NCBI GenBank assembly: GCA_944390505.1
Contig: CALXQF010000033.1
Location: forward strand, 1 to 11,042
Length of the DNA stretch: 11,042 nucleotides
From: an uncultured Clostridia bacterium
GTDB lineage: Bacteria; Bacillota; Clostridia; TANB77; CAG-508
Direction of reading: 5' to 3'
Made by a program: the position numbers and the translations under genes. Below are positions 7,135 through 11,042 of this stretch, piece after piece. The notes under the pieces were generated by a model, which did not search any database, was not told the origin of the DNA, and worked only from the letters and a program-made list of their open reading frames with translations. Positions within the stretch are counted from its first letter, which is position 1, and every line of letters begins with the position of its first letter.

Positions 7135-7147
7135 GATAGCTACTTTC
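7135..7147 (-). repeat. 13-bp inverted repeat, right copy
   Basis: This is the reverse complement of 6612-6624. It falls in the 5' untranslated region of the secreted-protein gene, 21 bases before its ATG. The two ends of that transcript could therefore pair, or the pair may mark the ends of an inserted segment. Confidence 0.65.
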
Positions 7148-7174
7148 AATATTCAAAATAATATATAAATACTA

Positions 7175-7192
7175 TATCAAATTGTATTGATA
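7175..7192. promoter_or_regulatory. Inverted repeat in the divergent intergenic region (possible operator)
   Basis: TATCAA (7175-7180) and TTGATA (7187-7192) form a 6-bp dyad around six bases, between the divergent secreted-protein and Spo0A-like genes. On the - strand TATAGT (7171-7176) overlaps it and could be a -10 box for the secreted gene, though its -35 is poor. The region is so AT-rich that chance is a real alternative. Confidence 0.3.
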
Positions 7193-7200
7193 CATAAAAG

Positions 7201-7240
7201 CTAAAAGTAAAAAATAGTAAAAAGTAGTAATAAATAGTAA
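7201..7240 (+). repeat. Four AGTAA motifs phased at 10 bp
   Basis: AGTAA occurs at 7206-7210, 7216-7220, 7226-7230 and 7236-7240, exactly 10 bp apart, within four A-rich 10-base units. The last copy ends five bases before the ribosome site of the Spo0A-like gene. Spacing of about one helical turn would place all copies on one face of the DNA, as in an operator or a bent region. Confidence 0.5.
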
Positions 7241-7244
7241 ATCA

Positions 7245-7251
7245 AAAGGAG
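7245..7251 (+). promoter_or_regulatory. Ribosome binding site that decides the Spo0A-like start
   Basis: AAAGGAG lies 6 bases before ATG 7258, which is ideal spacing. It is too close to GTG 7254 and too far from any in-frame start of the conserved domain. It therefore marks ATG 7258 as the original start. Confidence 0.65.
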
Positions 7252-7257
7252 CAGTGT

Positions 7258-7600
7258 ATGTTAAAAAAATAAAATAAAAGACGAACTTTTTAAAATAGGA
7301 TATAATCCAATTCATTTAGGAACTACGTATTTGTGTGATGCCATATATATTATATCCAATAAAATGAAATATAATTTTAATTTAGAAAAAGATGTATATG
7401 GAGAATTAGCTCAAAAATATCATAAAAATTCCAAAACAATACAATCTAATATTATAAAAGCTACAAATTGTATTATTATTAACGAAGATTATCTTAAAGA
7501 AGAATATAATCTGCTCAATATTAAGAATATAAAGATTACTCCAAAATTAGTAATAGGAATTATTTTAGAAAAGGTTAATGAGGCAAATAAAAATAAATAG
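7258..7600 (+). CDS. Stand-alone Spo0A C-terminal-like DNA-binding protein, with a one-base frame break near the 5' end
   Basis: The protein resembles the effector (DNA-binding) domain of the sporulation regulator Spo0A, without the receiver domain. Matching stretches are IKDELFKIGYNP, LGTTYLCDAIYII, LEKDVYGELAQKYHKNSKTI and KITPKLVIGIILEKV, in the same order and spacing as Spo0A. From ATG 7258 the frame reads MLKK and stops at TAA 7270. The conserved domain is in the next frame, open from 7265 to the TAG at 7598. Removing one A from the A7 tract (7263-7269) joins them into a 113-residue protein beginning MLKNKIKDELF. Within the domain frame the first usual start codon is TTG 7331, which would drop the first helix and has no good ribosome site. 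The cause may be a sequence error, a true pseudogene, or slippage. In the recognition helix, several Spo0A arginines are replaced (for example by T, S and I), so binding specificity should differ from the 0A box. Confidence 0.7.
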
Positions 7601-7641
7601 GATATCTTAAAAGTATTTAAGATATCCTATTTATTTTTATT
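7586..7641. terminator. 25-bp perfect hairpin, bidirectional terminator between convergent genes
   Basis: Positions 7586-7610 are exactly complementary to 7617-7641 around the loop AAGTAT. The left arm covers the last codons and stop of the Spo0A-like gene, and the right arm overlaps the stop codon of the PBP gene. Both arms end in T-rich runs on their own strand, so it should terminate transcription from both sides. Confidence 0.88.
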
Positions 7642-9847
7642 AATCTCCCAAAGTCACCTTAACAACCGTACCTTCCTCCACAGCTGTACCAGCAATTGGA
7701 TCTTGACTTACTACTACACCAGAACCACTAACACTATAATTTAAGTTTCTTTCTTTTAATAGATTTTTTACTTGTGATAAATTCTTTCCAATTAAATCAG
7801 GTACTTGTTTAGAAACTCGTGTATTTTCTTTTTCTGTATATAATTTTATGACAGAGTTTTTTAGCAAAGAAGAGCCTTTTACAGGGTATTGTTCTGTTAC
7901 AATTTCTGTAGAATCTGCAGAAGTACTACAAGTAAATCCAGCATTTTCTAAAATCTTGATGGCTTCTCCTACAGTTTTATTAGTTACATCTGGTAACAAA
8001 ATTGTATCATCATCTTCTTCAGAATTTTCAGAAGCAATTTGCAAGTATGGTAATACTTCAGACAAAATTTGACTTGCTACTGGTGCTGCTACAGTACTAC
8101 CATTAACACCTTTTGCACCTTGAGGATCATATAAAGTAATTAACAATACAACTTGAGGATTTTCTGTAGGTGCAATTGCTAAGAATGATGCAGTATAGCC
8201 CTCATCTCCATTACTATAATCTCCCTCAGAAGTACCAGTTTTTCCAGCAATAGAATACCCTTTTACAGCAGCATATTTACCAGTTCCATCTGTTACAACA
8301 GTTTCTAACATATTCATCATAGTAGTAGCTGTTTCTTTAGAAATGACTTGTCTAACTTGTACTGGGTCAATTGTAGTAATGGCACCAGTATCTGTATTTT
8401 TAATTTCTTTCACGATCCTTGGTTGCATTAACATTCCATCATTAGCTACACTACATGCAGCTGTTATCATTTGCAAAGGAGTAATTTTAAATCTCTGACC
8501 AAATGACATTGTTGCAATTTCTAATGGTCCGACATCTTCTAAGTCCCAGAAAATAGAATTGCTTGCTTCGCCAGTAGTTGCAATTCCAGTTTTATCAAAA
8601 AATCCAAAAGCATCATAATATTGGTAAGCAAGAGAAGCACCTATTTTTTCACCTATTTGCATAAAAGCAGGGTTACAAGAATTAGCTAAGGCTTCTCTTA
8701 AGCTTTGTTTGCCATGTCCTGCAGTGTGAGAACAGTAGATTTTACTTCCATAAAGTTCTTCATATCCAATACAATTATATATATTTGCTTTATCTGGAGA
8801 GGCTAAATTTTCTTCTAAAGCAATAGAAGCAGTAATAATCTTAAAAACAGAACCCGGTTCATATGGGTCTGAAATAGCACGATTACGATATAAACTATTG
8901 AGAGTGTTAGTCTGTTCAGAAGAACTTAATTTATTCCACTCTTTTTCTGTCATATAATCAGGCATAGAAAATGGTGTATTTAAGTTATAATCAGGGTAAG
9001 TAGCCATTGCTAAAATATCTCCAGTTTTTGGATTCATTATAATAGCGTTCCCACCACGACCACATTCATTTTCAATACAAGCTTGCTCTAAATATTTTTC
9101 TACAATTGACTGAATATTGGCATCAATGGTTAAAGTAATATCACTACCATTTTCAGCAGGAATATAAGTTTGATTTTCATCAGGAATATATTCTTGAATA
9201 GCATCTTGTGCAGCTACTACTCTACCAGGTGTGCCAGTTAAGACATCATCCCATGCCAATTCTAAGCCTTCTAAGCCTTGATTATCATCACCACAAAATC
9301 CCATTAAAGAAGAAGCTAAATTGTCATAAGGATAATATCTTTTGGTATCTTCATTGATATTAATACCAGAATAAATTTCCTCTTCATCCATCCATTTCTC
9401 TAGGGCATCTATCTTGTCACTTTCTACTTTTCTAGCAATTGTTTGAAAAGTAGAATCGCTAGAAACTTTTTGTAATGTTTCTTCATAGTCTAACTCGAAA
9501 ATTTCAGAAAAGGCCTTGGCAACTTTCTCTTTTAAATCTGCTGTTTTTTCTTCATCAATTTCATCACCATCTGTTACGACAATTCTAGAAGGATCAATAC
9601 TAACTGTATCTACTTGTGCACTAATTGCTAATGCTTTTCCGGTAGAATCATAAATAGTTCCTCTTTTAGGACTTATCGTACTACTCTTAATTAATTGATT
9701 GTACATCTGCTCTTTTAAATCTGCACCTTGTACAAATTGTAGAAAGGCAATACGGGTAATCAGTAATAAAAAAAGAATAAAGATAATGAGCATAGAAATA
9801 CGTAATTTCTTAGGAATGGTATAAATTTTTTTTACTTTACTTTTCAT
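7640..9847 (-). CDS. spoVD: Class B penicillin-binding protein with two PASTA domains (SpoVD/PBP2 type)
   Basis: This is a transpeptidase that cross-links peptidoglycan outside the membrane, related to FtsI, PBP2B and SpoVD. It has a basic N-terminus and one membrane anchor (about residues 17-39), then the PBP dimerisation domain starting at ISPKRGTIYDSTG (58-70). The catalytic domain has SVFK (333-336, active serine S333), SCN (390-392) and KTGTS (536-540). Two PASTA domains follow (about 616-671 and 680-734), which usually sense or bind cell wall fragments. C372 and C391 are 19 residues apart and match, as I recall, the redox-controlled C332/C351 pair of Bacillus SpoVD; this favours spore-cortex SpoVD over the vegetative PBP2B. 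The gene is not in a dcw cluster here, so the choice remains uncertain. The ATG follows GGAGG (9852-9856) at slightly short spacing. The length of 735 residues is within range for two-PASTA members. Confidence 0.93.
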   Translation of the reverse strand: MKSKVKKIYTIPKKLRISMLIIFILFLLLITRIAFLQFVQGADLKEQMYNQLIKSSTISPKRGTIYDSTGKALAISAQVDTVSIDPSRIVVTDGDEIDEEKTADLKEKVAKAFSEIFELDYEETLQKVSSDSTFQTIARKVESDKIDALEKWMDEEEIYSGININEDTKRYYPYDNLASSLMGFCGDDNQGLEGLELAWDDVLTGTPGRVVAAQDAIQEYIPDENQTYIPAENGSDITLTIDANIQSIVEKYLEQACIENECGRGGNAIIMNPKTGDILAMATYPDYNLNTPFSMPDYMTEKEWNKLSSSEQTNTLNSLYRNRAISDPYEPGSVFKIITASIALEENLASPDKANIYNCIGYEELYGSKIYCSHTAGHGKQSLREALANSCNPAFMQIGEKIGASLAYQYYDAFGFFDKTGIATTGEASNSIFWDLEDVGPLEIATMSFGQRFKITPLQMITAACSVANDGMLMQPRIVKEIKNTDTGAITTIDPVQVRQVISKETATTMMNMLETVVTDGTGKYAAVKGYSIAGKTGTSEGDYSNGDEGYTASFLAIAPTENPQVVLLITLYDPQGAKGVNGSTVAAPVASQILSEVLPYLQIASENSEEDDDTILLPDVTNKTVGEAIKILENAGFTCSTSADSTEIVTEQYPVKGSSLLKNSVIKLYTEKENTRVSKQVPDLIGKNLSQVKNLLKERNLNYSVSGSGVVVSQDPIAGTAVEEGTVVKVTLGD

Positions 9848-9919
9848 TTTTCCTCCGTTAAAGAATGTTTTTTGTTTGTTAAAACAAAAAATAGTTCATT
9901 ATCACTTATTATCTTTTAC

Positions 9920-9948
9920 ATTTTATTACAAAAGAACCTATAAATCAA
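9920..9948 (-). promoter_or_regulatory. Probable promoter of the PBP gene
   Basis: On the - strand, TTGATT (9943-9948) and TAAAAT (9920-9925) are 17 bases apart. Transcription would start near 9913, giving a leader of about 65 bases. That leader contains an AT-only-like 10-bp hairpin (9868-9877 with 9882-9891) just upstream of the ribosome site; its role is unknown. Confidence 0.55.
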
Positions 9949-9972
9949 TAAAGGGCACATGAAATTTACAAA

Positions 9973-10009
9973 AAAACTTTAGAAATTTTATTATTATTTC
10001 TAAAGTTTT
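9973..10009 (-). terminator. Terminator of the HD-GYP gene
   Basis: A 14-bp perfect stem (9973-9986 with 9996-10009) surrounds a 9-base loop. On the - strand it is followed by a T run (complement of the A run at 9971-9976). It starts four bases after the HD-GYP stop codon, and so separates this gene from the PBP gene. Confidence 0.85.
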
Positions 10010-10013
10010 CAAT

Positions 10014-10952
10014 TTAAATTTTTAGCTTCTTAATGATTTTAATTTCTGCATATAATTTGTCAATTAATTCTTCTCTATTTTTTAAAGCTTGCTGATATTC
10101 TGTTAAAATTTGTCTAAAGTTTCCAAAATTTTCGCCTTCTTGGAACAATAATTTCATACCTTCATGGTAATATTCTTTTGTTTTTTCCTTATTAGAATTG
10201 TCTGCTTTCTTCTGATAACTATCAATAATTTCTAAACGTTTAATTTGTTGTTTTAAGTATTCTACATAATCCATAATACAACTAATTTCATATAATGTAT
10301 CATCAATAACAACTTTGAATAATTTTTTTAAAACAGTTCCATTAATTTTTCCAGATTTTTCTTTTTCTGCTAATTGATCTAAAGCAACAAATTTAGGATC
10401 AGGCTGTGCATCTTTAATTAGATCTTTTAAAGTTTCAGAAATATTTACGTGAGTAGTATATTGCCTTTTAGTAACTAAAGCATCATACTCATCTGCAACA
10501 CGAATAATTTGGGCTTCATAAGGAATATCTTTTTTTGAAATGCCATGTGGATATCCTGTGCCATCTAATGCTTCGTGGTGATCTAATGCTGCTAAAGAAT
10601 AAGGACGAAGTTTTGGATCTTTCATTAGCATATTATAGCCTAAAGTAGTATGTGTTTTCATGACTTCAAATTCCTCGGGAGTTAGTCTAGCAGGCTTGTT
10701 CAAAATTTCAGGAGGAATAAACATTTTTCCAACATCATGTAAATAACCGCCAATTGTACAATGAACCGTATAAGAAGTTTTACATCTTAAATATTCACAA
10801 ATCCTACATACTAGGTTTGCTACATTTTCACTATGCCTCCTAGTAAACGGATCTAACCTTTCTAGTACATCTAATTGGTAACGCATAATTTGGTCTAAAT
10901 TATATGATTTTAAGTTAATTGGGCTATAAAAATCGAATTTTTCTTTAAACAT
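10014..10952 (-). CDS. HD-GYP domain protein, probable cyclic-di-GMP phosphodiesterase
   Basis: HD-GYP enzymes hydrolyse cyclic-di-GMP to pGpG or GMP at a metal centre in the cytoplasm. The metal-binding set is complete: H40, HD at 72-73 in GYLHDVGK, H101, HH at 125-126, and D154 in RVADEYDAL. The GYP signature reads DGTGYPHG (130-137), and the family's R-x-Y appears at 163-165 (RQY). The domain covers about residues 20-200. No sensor, receiver or membrane segment precedes it, so input must come from elsewhere. The last 110 residues are charged and helical, probably coiled coil (about 225-250 and 280-312), with no family I recognise. The ATG follows GAGGA (10959-10963) at 6 bases. It has its own promoter and terminator, so it is probably a single-gene transcript. 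Activity on cyclic-di-GMP is family inference; other substrates are known for some members. Confidence 0.88.
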   Translation of the reverse strand: MFKEKFDFYSPINLKSYNLDQIMRYQLDVLERLDPFTRRHSENVANLVCRICEYLRCKTSYTVHCTIGGYLHDVGKMFIPPEILNKPARLTPEEFEVMKTHTTLGYNMLMKDPKLRPYSLAALDHHEALDGTGYPHGISKKDIPYEAQIIRVADEYDALVTKRQYTTHVNISETLKDLIKDAQPDPKFVALDQLAEKEKSGKINGTVLKKLFKVVIDDTLYEISCIMDYVEYLKQQIKRLEIIDSYQKKADNSNKEKTKEYYHEGMKLLFQEGENFGNFRQILTEYQQALKNREELIDKLYAEIKIIKKLKI

Positions 10953-10988
10953 CTTTTTTCCTCATATCTTTCGTATTTTCATAATTTA

Positions 10989-11017
10989 ATCATACTACAA
11001 AAGTAAAAAGAAGGCAA
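10989..11017 (-). promoter_or_regulatory. Promoter of the HD-GYP gene
   Basis: On the - strand, TTGCCT (11012-11017) and TATGAT (10989-10994) are 17 bases apart. Transcription would start near 10982, about 30 bases before the ATG. The last 25 bases of the window contain nothing else that I can support. Confidence 0.7.
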
Positions 11018-11042
11018 TAGGGGAATTTTATGTTTATTTATT

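Noticed and set aside
7114..7149. Longer start (ATG 7149) for the secreted protein
   Set aside because: It would add 12 residues before a normal signal peptide and has no ribosome site, whereas ATG 7113 has TAGGGGGT at correct spacing.
9868..9891. Hairpin in the PBP leader as an attenuator
   Set aside because: The arms are almost only A and T and would be weak; in this AT-rich sequence it is likely chance.
1..11042. CRISPR array, tRNA, rRNA, transposase, toxin-antitoxin or phage genes
   Set aside because: No regularly spaced direct repeats, cloverleaf structures, rRNA-like segments or matching protein motifs were seen on either strand.

Overview
The window looks like chromosomal DNA from a low-GC, AT-rich Clostridia-type Firmicute. 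The reasons are A/T-ending codons throughout, strong AGGAGG-type ribosome binding sites, sigma-A-like promoters, the Firmicute gene order gdpP-rplI-dnaB followed by tilS-ftsH, and sporulation-related families (a SpoVD-type penicillin-binding protein with PASTA domains and a Spo0A C-terminal-like protein). No rRNA, tRNA, CRISPR array, transposase or phage gene was found. The species is not identified.

Positions 1-5240 are housekeeping genes on the + strand. They begin with the 3' end of a probable gdpP (DHH-family phosphodiesterase), then rplI (ribosomal protein bL9) and dnaB (replicative helicase). A short GC-rich intergenic block precedes tilS (tRNA-Ile lysidine synthase, short form) and ftsH (membrane AAA protease), and a strong terminator closes the run. 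The hpt gene often found between tilS and ftsH is absent.

Positions 5300-6605 hold a two-gene regulatory module: an ECF sigma factor with a GTG start, and, one base after its stop, a membrane anti-sigma factor with a zinc-binding cytoplasmic domain. Positions 6612-7147 hold a small secreted-protein gene on the - strand, bracketed by a perfect 13-bp inverted repeat. Its sampled GC is higher than that of the neighbouring anti-sigma gene.

Positions 7200-7641 hold the most unusual locus: a stand-alone Spo0A-C-like DNA-binding domain. Its ideal ribosome binding site and ATG are out of frame with the conserved domain by one base at an A7 tract. Four AGTAA motifs phased at exactly 10 bp lie just upstream. 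A 25-bp perfect hairpin then overlaps the ends of this gene and the convergent PBP gene.

Positions 7640-11042 hold two - strand genes, each with its own promoter: a 735-residue SpoVD/PBP2-type transpeptidase with two PASTA domains, and upstream of it an HD-GYP-domain protein (probable cyclic-di-GMP phosphodiesterase).

The first half serves translation, replication and protein quality control. The second half is regulatory and envelope-related: a sigma/anti-sigma pair, a secreted protein, a small transcription-factor-like protein, a cell-wall transpeptidase and a nucleotide-signalling enzyme. A functional link among these later genes is inference from proximity only.
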